Source: Alphaproteobacteria bacterium (GTDB taxonomy: Bacteria > Pseudomonadota > Alphaproteobacteria > Micavibrionales > Micavibrionaceae). From it: a DNA stretch of 64,000 nt. The notes below the pieces were generated by a model. That model did not search any database, was not told where the DNA came from, and saw only the letters and a program-made list of their open reading frames with translations. How positions within the stretch are numbered: the first letter of the stretch is position 1; the number at the start of each line of letters is the position of its first letter. The stretch lies in the NCBI GenBank assembly GCA_021775995.1, contig JAJFGS010000011.1:124001-188000 (forward strand), read 5' to 3'. Below are positions 56,176-64,000 of this stretch, one piece after another. The translations under genes were made by a program, and so were the position numbers.

Positions 56176-56262
56176 CGTCATTCCGAAGGAGCGTAGCGAC
56201 GAGGAATCTTAAATCATTCTGGGTTGTATTAAGATCTCTCCGCTAACGCGTTCGAGATGACG
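56176..56262. repeat. 87-bp palindromic element, copy 3 (inverted)
   Basis: Exact reverse complement of copy 1 over all 87 bases as far as I can compare by eye. It lies between the GTAACCCC repeat and the porin terminator. Confidence 0.9.
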
Positions 56263-56303
56263 ATTTTTTTGTTGGTATTGTCATGCGGGATTATAACGCC
56301 AAC

Positions 56304-56330
56304 AAAAAAAGAGGCGCTTAAAAGCGCCTC
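56304..56330 (-). terminator. Rho-independent terminator of the porin gene
   Basis: A 9-bp perfect stem GAGGCGCTT/AAGCGCCTC with a 2-nt loop (56311-56330). On the minus strand it is followed by seven T (56304-56310). It lies 69 bp past the porin stop. Confidence 0.85.
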
Positions 56331-56360
56331 TTTAAAATTCTTATATCAATCTAACTTCAT

Positions 56361-56394
56361 TCGCCGTAGCGGGCTTGCCCGCCTGAGGCCAATA
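56361..56394. repeat. Covarying hairpin repeat between porin stop and terminator
   Basis: GCCGTAG, stem CGGGC/GCCCG with loop TT, then CCTGAGGCC and AATAAA. Same layout as the units at 57836 and 55017 with a different stem. It lies in the 3' untranslated part of the porin transcript. Confidence 0.65.
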
Positions 56395-56398
56395 AATA

Positions 56399-57556
56399 CT
56401 AGAAGTTGATTTGAACGCCACCAAGAACTGATGTCGCGTCTGCGTCACCACCTGTAATGTCATGCTCGATGTGGCTAACAGATCCACGGAAAGATAGACC
56501 AGGACCAGCTGTGTAGATCACACCACCAGTATAACGGTCTGTTTCTAGGTCTGTTGTACCAACACCAGAAGTACCAAGCTCATCATCTTGGTTAAGATAA
56601 GACGCACCGAATTTGAATGGGCCCGTTGTATAGTCAACACCAACAACCCATGTGTCAACATCTTCACCAGCAGCCGCACCATTGTCGCCTGCAGTATAAA
56701 CAACACCAATACCGAATGGACCAGCGTCAACATCTAAGCCAACGTTCCATTCTTCGATGTCATCAGTACCAACAGCAGGAGCTTCGATATCAATAACTGT
56801 GTAACCAGCACCCAATGCATAACCGAAGTTAGACATCACGCCTTCGTAACGACCAGCAACTTCCCACGCATCACCAGCAACAGCAGAAATATCATCTGTA
56901 TTGAAACCAGTTCCAACAGGACCGGCAGAACCAGCATCAGCTGTATCAAAGGTGTATGATGCACCAACTTGGAAACCATTAAAGTTAGGTGACAAATATG
57001 TCAGCTTCTCTGATTGGCCAGTTAGGTCGTTATCATAGTCAAAACCATCAGCATCTGTCCCACTAGCTGGAACACCAGCAGCCCATGAAGCAGCAACAGC
57101 TGCTGTCACAGGTGAAACGGCACCATAGATAACCGGGTTAATGTATTGACGAATACCATCAATGTTTGAGTCAGCTGAAGGCGCAGAAACTTGAAGCAAG
57201 TAAGCTGCACCATTTTCAGAACCTGCATTTACACGACCCCAAGTACCGGACAAGTAGATGTATGATTCTTCGATTGTGTTAGCATCATCGTTAACGTCAG
57301 CTTCGATTTCAACTTGAAAACCGAAAGTTAGACCATTGTCTAATGTTGATTCACCGTTAAAGTGAAGCTCTGTTTCACGTTGCATATCGAATGAACGTTC
57401 CTCAGCAAGACCAACACCAGCAACTGTGTCTTGATCTAACCAACCAACGTAGTTTTTAGTATGACCACCAATTGTTAGTTCCATTTGCGCTTGAGCCGGA
57501 GCAGAAGCCAAAAGGAGACCAGCAATAGCGGCACTACCTAATAAAAGTTTATTCAT
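56399..57556 (-). CDS. Outer-membrane porin
   Basis: A 385-residue porin. The ATG at 57556 has a GGAGG eight bases upstream and starts a clear signal peptide (MNKLLLGSAAIAGLLLASA, cleaved after AQA). The mature protein is acidic with alternating beta strands, an early LTIGGHTKNYVGW strand, acidic loops such as GEDVDTWVVGVDYTTGPF, and a final aromatic residue (GGVQINF). It fits the Gram-negative porin superfamily of general diffusion porins. A strong ribosome site, a good terminator and optimal-looking codon use suggest high expression. Confidence 0.9.
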   Translation of the reverse strand: MNKLLLGSAAIAGLLLASAPAQAQMELTIGGHTKNYVGWLDQDTVAGVGLAEERSFDMQRETELHFNGESTLDNGLTFGFQVEIEADVNDDANTIEESYIYLSGTWGRVNAGSENGAAYLLQVSAPSADSNIDGIRQYINPVIYGAVSPVTAAVAASWAAGVPASGTDADGFDYDNDLTGQSEKLTYLSPNFNGFQVGASYTFDTADAGSAGPVGTGFNTDDISAVAGDAWEVAGRYEGVMSNFGYALGAGYTVIDIEAPAVGTDDIEEWNVGLDVDAGPFGIGVVYTAGDNGAAAGEDVDTWVVGVDYTTGPFKFGASYLNQDDELGTSGVGTTDLETDRYTGGVIYTAGPGLSFRGSVSHIEHDITGGDADATSVLGGVQINF

Positions 57557-57756
57557 TATAATTTCCTCCAAAAGAAATTTAAAAAAGTAAAATCCTTATA
57601 AAAGATCTAAAACAATAAGAACCTTTACAAGAAGCTACCTAGAGAACCCAAGTAACATGATGATTTAGCCCCGATTTAGGCGAATCGTAAATATAAATTT
57701 GCGCAAATATCACATTTTTTTCAAAACCGTGGTATTTTTGCAACATGTTAAAAGGG

Positions 57757-57918
57757 CCCTCATGCGGGCAAGCCCGAGGAGGCTTAACATAAAAAGCCGT
57801 CAAATCGGCAAGCCGAAGGACGCTTTAATATAAAAGAACCCGCGTAGTGTGCCTGCACACCTGAGCGGACATTAAAAAGAACCCTCATGCGCCTAAAGGC
57901 GAGGAGGCTTAACATAAC
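57757..57918. repeat. Tandem array of four ~41-bp hairpin units with covarying stems
   Basis: Four successive units share flanks (about AACCC-TCATG before and AGGAGGCTTAACATAAAA after) but carry different stems: CGGGC/GCCCG, CGGC/GCCG, GTGTGC/GCACAC and CGCC/GGCG. It lies upstream of the porin gene. The rest of the 57557-58242 gap holds the 87-bp copy 4 and a 22-bp tandem repeat; I see no gene in it. Confidence 0.7.
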
Positions 57919-57949
57919 AAAAGAGGCCGTCATAGCCGCCCCCCTCCAC

Positions 57950-58036
57950 CGTCATTCCGACGGAGCGTAGCGACGAGGAATCTTAAATCATTCTGGGTTG
58001 TATTAAGATCTCTCCGCTAACGCGTTCGAGATGACG
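57950..58036. repeat. 87-bp palindromic element, copy 4 (inverted)
   Basis: Same orientation as copy 3, differing from it by one base (GACGGAG for GAAGGAG near its left end). Confidence 0.9.
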
Positions 58037-58103
58037 TTTTTTCTATTACCCCGTTAGTACCCTCCGCTGTCATCCCGTTAATACCCATTCCACCATCGCC
58101 CCC

Positions 58104-58193
58104 ACGCCACTCACCGTCACCCCCCCACGCCACTCACCGTCACCCCCCACGCCACTCACCGTCACCCCCACGCCACTCACCGTCACCCCCGCC
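58104..58193. repeat. Tandem repeat, four ~22-bp units
   Basis: Four head-to-tail copies of ACGCCACTCACCGTCACCCC with small length differences in the C-run. The end of the last unit runs into the adjacent palindrome at 58181-58248, which begins with the same CGTCACCCCC. Slippage from that element's end is a likely origin. Confidence 0.85.
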
Positions 58194-58248
58194 TTGAGCG
58201 GGGGTCTCGTGCCTTTACTCCAGATACCCGCTTTAAGCGGACATGACG
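58181..58248. repeat. CGTCACCCCCGCC palindromic element, copy 1
   Basis: CCCCCGCCTTGAGCGGGGG stem-loop, a linker, then a second hairpin ACCCGCTTTAAGCGG and ATGACG. Its reverse complement matches 58904-58958. Confidence 0.7.
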
Positions 58249-58329
58249 ACACCATCAAATGACTTGAGGAAGCAGAGCTACCATGCTAAATCACTATGGA
58301 TATTTAACTCTTATAAAGCGCATAACATT

Positions 58330-58893
58330 ATGAAAAATAATATGTCAAAAACATTTCTTCTTCTTTGCTTGGGGCTATCTGGCTTGTTAAGTCTTTCTGC
58401 CTGTTCAAAAACAAAAGAGGTTCTACCTAAGGGTGAGGCGAAATACCCAACAGGGTTGGATCGTAGCACAACAGGTGACGACATTTATGGTAAAAAAGAA
58501 AGTATTTTTGGCAAAGAGGGTCTTGCTATTTTTGGCGGTAAGAAAAAAGGAGCGGACGATGGTTCTACAGGAATTGGCGTCAACAGCTTCCTGTGGCGTG
58601 CCTCCCTTGATACCGTTTCCTTCATGCCACTGGCCAGTGCTGATCCCTTTGGTGGCGTAATCATTACAGATTGGTACAGCGACCCTGAAACACCAAATGA
58701 GCGTTTTAAGGTCAATATATTTATCCTTGATAAACAACTCGTTTCAACAGGAATTGAGGTCAAAGTCTTCCGCCAAGCCAAAAAAGGCGGACAATGGTTT
58801 GATTCAAAAGTGAAGGATGATATGGCAACAAAATTGGAAGATGCCATTCTCACACGTGCGCGCCAACTCCGCGTTGCGGCACTGGATAAATAA
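58330..58893 (+). CDS. DUF3576 lipoprotein
   Basis: A 187-residue protein from the ATG at 58330 (MKNNMSKT); the open frame extends back to 58243, but that part lies in a repeat. The N-terminal signal has the lipobox LSAC. The mature part has IGVNSFLWRASLDTVSFMPL, ADPFGGVIITDWYSDP, NERFKVNIFILDKQL and a C-terminal LEDAILTRARQLR, which are the conserved blocks of the alphaproteobacterial DUF3576 family. It is predicted to be an outer- or inner-membrane-attached periplasmic protein of unknown function. It typically precedes leuS, as here. Confidence 0.88.
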   Translation: MKNNMSKTFLLLCLGLSGLLSLSACSKTKEVLPKGEAKYPTGLDRSTTGDDIYGKKESIFGKEGLAIFGGKKKGADDGSTGIGVNSFLWRASLDTVSFMPLASADPFGGVIITDWYSDPETPNERFKVNIFILDKQLVSTGIEVKVFRQAKKGGQWFDSKVKDDMATKLEDAILTRARQLRVAALDK

Positions 58894-58903
58894 GACACCC
58901 CAT

Positions 58904-58958
58904 CGTCATGCCCGTCCCCGAGCGGGCATCTAGACCCCCGCTCAAGGCGGGGGTGACG
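58904..58958. repeat. CGTCACCCCCGCC palindromic element, copy 2 (inverted)
   Basis: CGTCATGCCCGTCCCCGAGCGGGCAT and then CCCCCGCTCAAGGCGGGGG and TGACG. It fills the gap between the DUF3576 gene and leuS and ends about 19 bp before the leuS start, so it lies in the leader or read-through region. Confidence 0.7.
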
Positions 58959-58976
58959 TAAACAGAAAATAAAAAA

Positions 58977-61538
58977 ATGACTGAAATTAGATATAATATA
59001 AAGGAAACCGAAGCCAAGTGGCGCAAAGTCTGGGAAGATCAAAAGACTTTTGAGGTGACTGAAGATGCATCAAAACCAAAATCTTATGTTTTGGCGATGT
59101 TGCCTTATCCATCTGGACGTATTCATGTGGGACACGTCCGTAATTATTCTCTTTCTGATGTTGTTGCCCGTTATAAAAAAGCCAAAGGCTTTAATGTCTT
59201 GAATCCTATGGGTTGGGATGCGCTTGGTTTACCAGCGGAAAACGCCGCCATGGAGCGCAACACGCACCCCAAAGATTGGACATACGAAAACATCGCCCAA
59301 ATGAAAGCACAAATGAAAACCATGGGCTTGGCGATTGATTGGTCACGCGAGATCGCTACTTGCGATCCTGATTACTATAAGCACGAACAAAAAATGTTCA
59401 TTGATTTTTATAAAAACGGATTGGCCTACCGCAAGGAATCTGTTGTTAATTGGGATCCTGTTGAAGATACGGTTTTAGCCAATGAACAAGTAGTTGACGG
59501 GAAGGGATGGCGTTCTGGCGCACCGGTTGAGCGCCGCAAACTTTATCAATGGTTCTTTAAAATCACCGAATTTGCCGATGAGTTATTACAAGGTATCAAA
59601 ACCCTTGATCGTTGGCCAGACAAAGTCCGCACGATGCAGACCAACTGGATTGGCAAATCTCAAGGCGCTGAATTTACTTTTAATGTTGTTGGTAACAACC
59701 ATCAAATTCCTGTTTATACAACACGCCCTGATACATTATTTGGCGCAAGCTTTGTTGGTCTTGCCGCCGACCATCCTTTGGCATTAGAATTGGCAGGAAG
59801 TCAAGACGGTTATGACGACTTTATTAAGCAATGCCAAGCCACAGGAACATCCGAGGAAGCCATTGAAAAAGCAGAGAAAATCGGGTTCGACACGGGTCAT
59901 AAAGTAGCCCATCCTTTCATTGAAGGGAAGGAGCTTCCTGTCTATCTCGCCAACTTTATTTTGATGGATTATGGGACGGGAGCGGTCTTCGGTTGCCCCG
60001 CACATGATGAACGTGATTTTGCTTTCGCTACAAAATATAATCTTGATATTATTCAAGTGGTAGATGCCAAGGATGTAGAACTTCCTTACACAGATGACGG
60101 CACTATCATAAATTCAGAATTTTTAAACGGTCTGACAAAAGACGAAGGCATTAAAGCTGCCATTAAAAAACTGGAAGAATTGAAAATCGGAAAAGGCGTG
60201 ACGAACTTCCGCTTGCGGGATTGGGGCGTGAGCCGCCAACGTTACTGGGGCTGTCCTGTGCCCTTCATTCATTGTGAGGATTGCGGCCTTGTTCCTGTTC
60301 CAGAAGACCAGCTTCCAGTTGAATTACCGTATGATATTAATTACGATGAACCAGGCAACCCGCTAGACCGTCACCCCACATGGAAATACACCACTTGTCC
60401 GACTTGTAACAAAGAGGCAGTGCGGGAAACAGACACCTGCGATACCTTCTTTGAATCCAGCTGGTATTTCTTACGCTACCTTGATCCCAAAAATACTAAA
60501 ACTGGTTTTTCAAACGAAAAATCCAATTACTGGATGCCTGTTGATCAATATATTGGCGGGGTAGAGCACGCTGTGCTTCATTTATTATATTCACGCTTTT
60601 TCATGCGTGCGCTTAAGAAATGTGGCTATGAAGTCCCCGACGAACCCTTTGCTGGTCTCTTTACCCAAGGCATGGTGACACATGCCACTTACAAAGATGC
60701 CGACGGAAACTGGGTTTTTCCTGCAGACGTAGAAAATAAAGATGGCCAAGGAAAAAATGAGTGGCAACTATCAAAAACAGGTAAAGCCGTGACACAAGGT
60801 GCGGTTATTAAAATGTCAAAATCAAAGAAAAATGTTATTGATCCGCAAGACATTATTGATACTTATGGCGCAGATGCCGCCCGCCTGTTTATCCTCTCAG
60901 ATTCGCCGCCAGAGCGGGATTTAGAGTGGACAGAAGGTGGTATTGAAGGCGCATGGCGTTTTGTCAACAAACTTCATCGCACTATCACAGAAAATATTTC
61001 TTTATTACCAACTATTGGTACAAAGCAACCAAATAAATTCAATGAAACAGCGCAAAACTTACGGAGTGAAATTCATAAAACAACGAAAGGTGTTGCCGAT
61101 GATATTGAGGCGTTTCACATGAACAAGGCGGTGGCTCGTATTCGTGAGTTATCAAATGCCCTATCAAGTTTTAAACCTGCCGATGATGCCGACAAATGGG
61201 CGCTACGTGAAGGTTATGAGGCTCTTGTTCGTTTATTTAACCCGATGATGCCGCATTTGGCTGAAGAATTATGGTCTGCTCTTGGTCATACCACCATTTT
61301 GGCAGAAACAGCGTGGCCAGATGTGGATGAAAGTCTTTTAATCGCTGATAGTGTTACCATAGGCGTACAGGTGAACGGTAAAGTCCGCGCGACCATTACC
61401 TTAGCGAGCAATGCAAACAATGAAGAGGCTGAAAAAATTGCCTTAGCTGAGCCAAACGTACAAAAGGCCTTAGAAGGGCAAAACGTACGCAAAGTCATCG
61501 TGGTTCCTGGTCGTATCGTCAATGTGGTGGCAGGATAG
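58977..61538 (+). CDS. leuS: Leucyl-tRNA synthetase
   Basis: An 853-residue class I synthetase. The HIGH motif is HVGH (50-53) within [15 protein letters not shown]. The editing domain CP1 (about 220-410) contains [13 protein letters not shown] and [10 protein letters not shown]. The zinc-region segment IHCEDCG..CPTCNKE is present, and KMSKS is at 612-616. The C-terminal anticodon-binding domain ends [15 protein letters not shown]. Length and all motifs are normal. The stop overlaps the open frame leading into lptE, so they form an operon. Confidence 0.97.
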   Translation: MTEIRYNIKETEAKWRKVWEDQKTFEVTEDASKPKSYVLAMLPYPSGRIHVGHVRNYSLSDVVARYKKAKGFNVLNPMGWDALGLPAENAAMERNTHPKDWTYENIAQMKAQMKTMGLAIDWSREIATCDPDYYKHEQKMFIDFYKNGLAYRKESVVNWDPVEDTVLANEQVVDGKGWRSGAPVERRKLYQWFFKITEFADELLQGIKTLDRWPDKVRTMQTNWIGKSQGAEFTFNVVGNNHQIPVYTTRPDTLFGASFVGLAADHPLALELAGSQDGYDDFIKQCQATGTSEEAIEKAEKIGFDTGHKVAHPFIEGKELPVYLANFILMDYGTGAVFGCPAHDERDFAFATKYNLDIIQVVDAKDVELPYTDDGTIINSEFLNGLTKDEGIKAAIKKLEELKIGKGVTNFRLRDWGVSRQRYWGCPVPFIHCEDCGLVPVPEDQLPVELPYDINYDEPGNPLDRHPTWKYTTCPTCNKEAVRETDTCDTFFESSWYFLRYLDPKNTKTGFSNEKSNYWMPVDQYIGGVEHAVLHLLYSRFFMRALKKCGYEVPDEPFAGLFTQGMVTHATYKDADGNWVFPADVENKDGQGKNEWQLSKTGKAVTQGAVIKMSKSKKNVIDPQDIIDTYGADAARLFILSDSPPERDLEWTEGGIEGAWRFVNKLHRTITENISLLPTIGTKQPNKFNETAQNLRSEIHKTTKGVADDIEAFHMNKAVARIRELSNALSSFKPADDADKWALREGYEALVRLFNPMMPHLAEELWSALGHTTILAETAWPDVDESLLIADSVTIGVQVNGKVRATITLASNANNEEAEKIALAEPNVQKALEGQNVRKVIVVPGRIVNVVAG

Positions 61539-61548
61539 GGGATTACAA

Positions 61549-62082
61549 ATGAAACGTCACAAGTTACAAATTCTGATTTTCTTGCAACTTACAGCTTGTA
61601 ACTTGCTCCTTACTTCCTGCGGCTTTTCACCTGTTTATGGCACACACTCACATAATAACGCATCACAAGCCGCCCCCACCAGCAAGGCAGGCTTAAACAA
61701 TGTAGAAATCCTAAATATTCCAAACCGTGAAGGGCAGCTCTTACGCAATGCGTTGATAGATCGTTTTTATACGAGCGGCACACCAACCAATGCCAAGTAC
61801 ACGTTAAAAATCAGCCCTATTCAAGAAAATATTTATAATTTTGATATAACAATAGATTCAGAAGCAACCCGCAGACAGCTTAGGCTCAAAACAAGAATGG
61901 AGCTTATTGACAATGAAACAAACAAAACACTCGTAACGCAGCATCTTTTATCTATTGCCTCATATAACGTTTTAACGAGTGAGTTTTCGACGCTTGTCAC
62001 CGAACAAAGCGCGCGTAAAAACGCACTGAATGATTTAGCACGCCAAATTGAACGACAAGTTGCGCTATATTTTAATAAATAA
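61549..62082 (+). CDS. lptE: LPS assembly lipoprotein LptE
   Basis: A 177-residue lipoprotein. The ATG at 61549 (after AGGGGATT) begins a signal peptide with lipobox LLTSC, followed by GFSPVYG, the usual start of mature alphaproteobacterial LptE. The rest alternates strands and helices (LRNALIDRFYTSG, YNVLTSEFSTLVTEQSARKNALNDLA). It should plug and support LptD in the outer membrane. The position directly after leuS, normally followed by holA, supports the call. Confidence 0.85.
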   Translation: MKRHKLQILIFLQLTACNLLLTSCGFSPVYGTHSHNNASQAAPTSKAGLNNVEILNIPNREGQLLRNALIDRFYTSGTPTNAKYTLKISPIQENIYNFDITIDSEATRRQLRLKTRMELIDNETNKTLVTQHLLSIASYNVLTSEFSTLVTEQSARKNALNDLARQIERQVALYFNK

Positions 62083-62172
62083 TCTCCTTAATAGTGATTT
62101 TTTATATTGACAGTTTTCCCATAAAAGAATTATAAAGATTGAGTTAAACGCTTTCATACGGTGTTTAATCGT

Positions 62173-62353
62173 GGGTTTTGAAGGGGCAGCTTGCACCACG
62201 GTAAAAAAGCTAAAGAGCGCTATAGCGTGCGAAATGCTATGGTCCCAATTTTTATAAGAAGCTCAGGCGAGTAAACTCGCTACGCTTTTTTAACGGACCT
62301 GGCGGAATTTCGGAACGCTTTTTTTGTGCCTGCATTTTAATTGTAGCGCCCAT
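62173..62353 (-). pseudogene. Possible broken 5' fragment of rnpA
   Basis: On the minus strand a strong GGAGAGGAGG (62360-62369) precedes ATG at 62353 and a 33-residue frame ending at 62252. Its later part, PPGPLKKRSEFTRLS, resembles the N-terminus of RNase P protein (LKKRSEFLRV). About 60 bp further, in another frame, comes VVQAAPSKP, similar to the next RnpA block (LVLQAAP). The intervening DNA includes hairpin sequence of the covarying repeat family. No RNRAKRR block follows, so it cannot be functional RnpA. It may equally be a genuine 33-residue peptide. Confidence 0.35.
62263..62290. repeat. Covarying hairpin repeat in the lptE-downstream gap
   Basis: On the minus strand this reads GCGTAG, stem CGAG/CTCG with loop TTTA, then CCTGAGC, the same layout as the units at 55017, 56361 and 57836 with yet another stem. 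It overlaps the possible rnpA fragment. The 62083-62420 gap holds nothing else that I can support. Confidence 0.6.
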
Positions 62354-62420
62354 CAAAACCTCCTCTCCAACAGATCATAATTTTTCGCTTTACCGCGAGG
62401 AAAATACTTATGGAGAAAAG

Positions 62421-63554
62421 ATGAGTACACCACATTTATTAAACCCTGATTTTATAGGCGATAACACTGTTAAAGAACTGCAAGAAGCCAAACCCAACTG
62501 GCGGGCAGGATTGAATCGTGCCTTTAATGCCGTTGCAAAAATTTTTAAACCGCAATTACCCGTCAATGTTCATTATTTAAGTGATAATGGGGGATACCCA
62601 GATACTGCAAAAATAGAAATAAAAAAACGTTTGGCAGATATCAATTCAATCCTATCAACATTAACTGGCCAAAGCCCCCCACACACCGATTATCATGATA
62701 TCCCTTCACAAGACTGGCGCGCTGGTGCCTTTGATCTTGCACAAATTACCCGTGATACCGTCCGAGGTGTTGGTAATGTTATCTTTCTCAACTGCGCACC
62801 AAGACGAAAAGAACGTGGCAAGAAAGTAGATAATGAAGGTGAAGGTGTTTTTATTGGTATGCATCGCAATGGCACAATTATTTCTGCTGTAAGCGAGGAT
62901 AGTTTTTCTCTTTTCCGTGATCTTATTGAAGAAGGAGATCTTGAAATATATCGCGCGGGCGTTCAAACAAAAGGCAGTCAATTCCGCTCCCGTGATTATT
63001 TTCCTTGGCTCAGTCAAATGATTGCAAATAACTTACAAAAACAGTCATCTGGTTGGAAAGCAGGTTTGAGTGTTGAAGAACGTCGTTCCTTTTTAGAAAA
63101 ATTAAACTTCGTAAAAACAGATCAGGTCTTGGATATTAACAATATTGCTGATTTTAAAAAAGAACCTTATGTTTTACGTGCAGACTGCCATGACAACTTA
63201 AAACTCAGTCTTAGGGCGGCTGATGTGCAAGATTTTTCTATAAATACGCCTCTAAATATAAAAATTGGAGATCAGGTATTTATCGCTGTTTTAAAAGAAA
63301 ATATGTTTGACCCTAATCCACATAGTAGCGATATTGCTATTGCATTCGGTTCAGCTGGTAACTGGCCTGACAGTAAAGAAGGTAAATTCTTGGAACTTGC
63401 TTTATTGGGAGATCGCTTAAAAAGCAATCTAGGTATTTCTGACTTAAAAGAAGGTGTTTCTGTTGAAATTGTTGGTGTTGCCAAAGAAAATAATGAAGAA
63501 AATAATGTTGAAATTCTTCATCCACAGACTAAGGAAGTAGCACTGAACGCATAA
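62421..63554 (+). CDS. Divergent SAM hydroxide adenosyltransferase (DUF62)-like protein
   Basis: A 377-residue soluble protein. Residues about 55-215 follow the DUF62/SAM-HAT plan: YHDIPSQDWRAGAFDLAQ corresponds to the HDIPPQDVRAGAFLLA block, VIFLNCAPRRKERG to the VVDPGVGTERR block, VFIGMHRNGTII to FVGPDNGLL, and SQFRSRDYFPWLSQMIA to STFHGRDVFAP. The C-terminal part with INTPLNIKIGDQVF could be the beta domain. The normally conserved Asp of VVDPGVGT is Asn here, so activity may be lost or altered. It has GGAGAAAAG upstream of its ATG. It separates lptE from holA. Confidence 0.5.
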   Translation: MSTPHLLNPDFIGDNTVKELQEAKPNWRAGLNRAFNAVAKIFKPQLPVNVHYLSDNGGYPDTAKIEIKKRLADINSILSTLTGQSPPHTDYHDIPSQDWRAGAFDLAQITRDTVRGVGNVIFLNCAPRRKERGKKVDNEGEGVFIGMHRNGTIISAVSEDSFSLFRDLIEEGDLEIYRAGVQTKGSQFRSRDYFPWLSQMIANNLQKQSSGWKAGLSVEERRSFLEKLNFVKTDQVLDINNIADFKKEPYVLRADCHDNLKLSLRAADVQDFSINTPLNIKIGDQVFIAVLKENMFDPNPHSSDIAIAFGSAGNWPDSKEGKFLELALLGDRLKSNLGISDLKEGVSVEIVGVAKENNEENNVEILHPQTKEVALNA

Positions 63555-63601
63555 GCCCAAGCCAGGACTTGAAAATCCTAGCTTTTTCTTTACTCTATCC
63601 C

Positions 63602-63707
63602 AATAGTCACACGAATTTATTTCCCTGCTAGGCGCAAGGAACGTAGCGTAGAAAATCTACGTGAGTGACGTAGCAACAACGCAGGGGAATAAATTAGAAA
63701 GACTATT
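63602..63707. repeat. 106-bp imperfect palindrome abutting holA
   Basis: Arms 63602-63628 and 63681-63707 are inverted copies with mismatches (AATAGTC ... AATTTATT.CCCTGC). The interior TAGGCGCAAGGAACGTAGCG ... GTGAGTGACGTAGCAAC includes a small hairpin around GTAGAAAATCTAC. It resembles the core of the element at 31519. The right arm ends one base before the holA ATG, so the hairpin includes the region where its ribosome site should be. Confidence 0.75.
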
Positions 63708-63708
63708 C

Positions 63709-64000
63709 ATGAAGTTAACGTGGAAACAGATTGACCCTTTTTTAAAAAGCCCAGATCCAAAAGCACGGGTTGTTTTAATCTATGGGCCAGATGATGGTTT
63801 AATGCGGGAACGCGCCATTAAAATTGCAAAAACCATTGTTCCTGATTTGGACGATCCTTTTAACGTCGTTACTTTAAACGCCGATATTTTAAATGATGAT
63901 CCTGCCCGCTTATCTGATGAAGCCAGTGCCATGTCAATGATGGGGGGCGCACGTGTTATTCTCATTAAAGATGGTGCGGATAAACTAACAACAACAATAA
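63709..64000 (+). CDS. holA: DNA polymerase III delta subunit (5' part)
   Basis: The first 97 codons are in the window; the gene continues past the edge. The start MKLTWKQIDPFLKSPDP, then VVLIYGPDDGLMRERA and SMMGGARVILIKDGADKL match the N-terminal AAA+-like domain of the delta subunit, which opens the sliding clamp. It lies near lptE as usual in Alphaproteobacteria. No good ribosome site is visible because a palindrome occupies the upstream bases. Confidence 0.87.
   Translation, partial: MKLTWKQIDPFLKSPDPKARVVLIYGPDDGLMRERAIKIAKTIVPDLDDPFNVVTLNADILNDDPARLSDEASAMSMMGGARVILIKDGADKLTTTI

Noticed and set aside
58104-58193. CRISPR-like direct repeats
   Set aside because: The units are contiguous with no spacers, only four in number, and no cas genes are near.
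58243-58329. N-terminal extension of the DUF3576 lipoprotein
   Set aside because: It lies partly in repeat DNA and would put a hydrophilic stretch before the lipoprotein signal, which would then not work as a signal peptide.
62100-62330. Structured RNA such as 6S, SRP RNA or tmRNA in the gap after lptE
   Set aside because: None of the conserved motifs (SRP GGAAG tetraloop region, tmRNA tag and tRNA-like end, 6S bubble) is present; the hairpins fit the dispersed repeat family instead.

Overview
The window is a low-GC (roughly 38-40% by eye), gene-dense bacterial chromosome segment, most likely from an alphaproteobacterium with a complete outer membrane. The lineage call rests on a DUF3576 lipoprotein of the alphaproteobacterial type directly before leuS, the leuS-lptE-holA order, hisB divergent from hslVU, an NDUFA9-type reductase and an ABHD10-type hydrolase. 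I cannot fix the order or genus; an uncultured Micavibrio-like or Rhodospirillales-related lineage is only a guess.

Region 1 (1-12949) is a surface polysaccharide locus. It holds an O-antigen ligase/polymerase end, a membrane acyltransferase, three methyltransferases (one TylF-like), three different sulfotransferases, a Wzx-type flippase, a glycosyltransferase, an outer-membrane beta-barrel, a short Wza-type export lipoprotein and a Wzc-type chain-length protein. Together they imply a sulfated, methylated and probably acylated exported polysaccharide. Region 2 (13060-17415) encodes two RTX proteins, one almost pure calcium-binding repeat and one a serralysin-type zinc protease; both look like type I secretion substrates, but no transporter is in the window. 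Region 3 (17477-24844) is accessory: membrane proteins, an acyltransferase/fatty-acid-hydroxylase pair, a GC-richer three-module LamG protein, a tRNA-Ser(GGA) and an ABHD10-like hydrolase.

Region 4 (24925-53970) is mostly housekeeping: two LPS-type glycosyltransferases, an SDR, gmk, rsmA, surA, an NDUFA9-like gene, a UvrD/PcrA helicase, a diguanylate cyclase, a LOG-family protein, psd-pssA (phosphatidylethanolamine synthesis), yifB/comM, a HIT protein, hisA-hisE, hisD, hisB, hslV-hslU, an M23 peptidase, an Smr protein and an OmpR-type regulator with a degenerate receiver. Several unrecognised proteins are interspersed. Region 5 (54667-58330) is an island of dispersed hairpin repeats around yggS and a porin gene. 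Region 6 (58330-64000) has the DUF3576 lipoprotein, leuS, lptE and the start of holA. Between lptE and holA lie a possible broken rnpA fragment and a divergent relative of the SAM hydroxide adenosyltransferase (DUF62) family.

The most notable points are: the three-sulfotransferase polysaccharide locus with an atypical BY-kinase; four near-identical 87-bp palindromic elements within 3.4 kb; a second hairpin family whose stems covary between copies; two long palindromes with a shared core but unrelated arms; the DUF62-like gene inserted into a normally tight gene block; and an unlisted 39-residue, Lys/Arg/Pro-rich small ORF.
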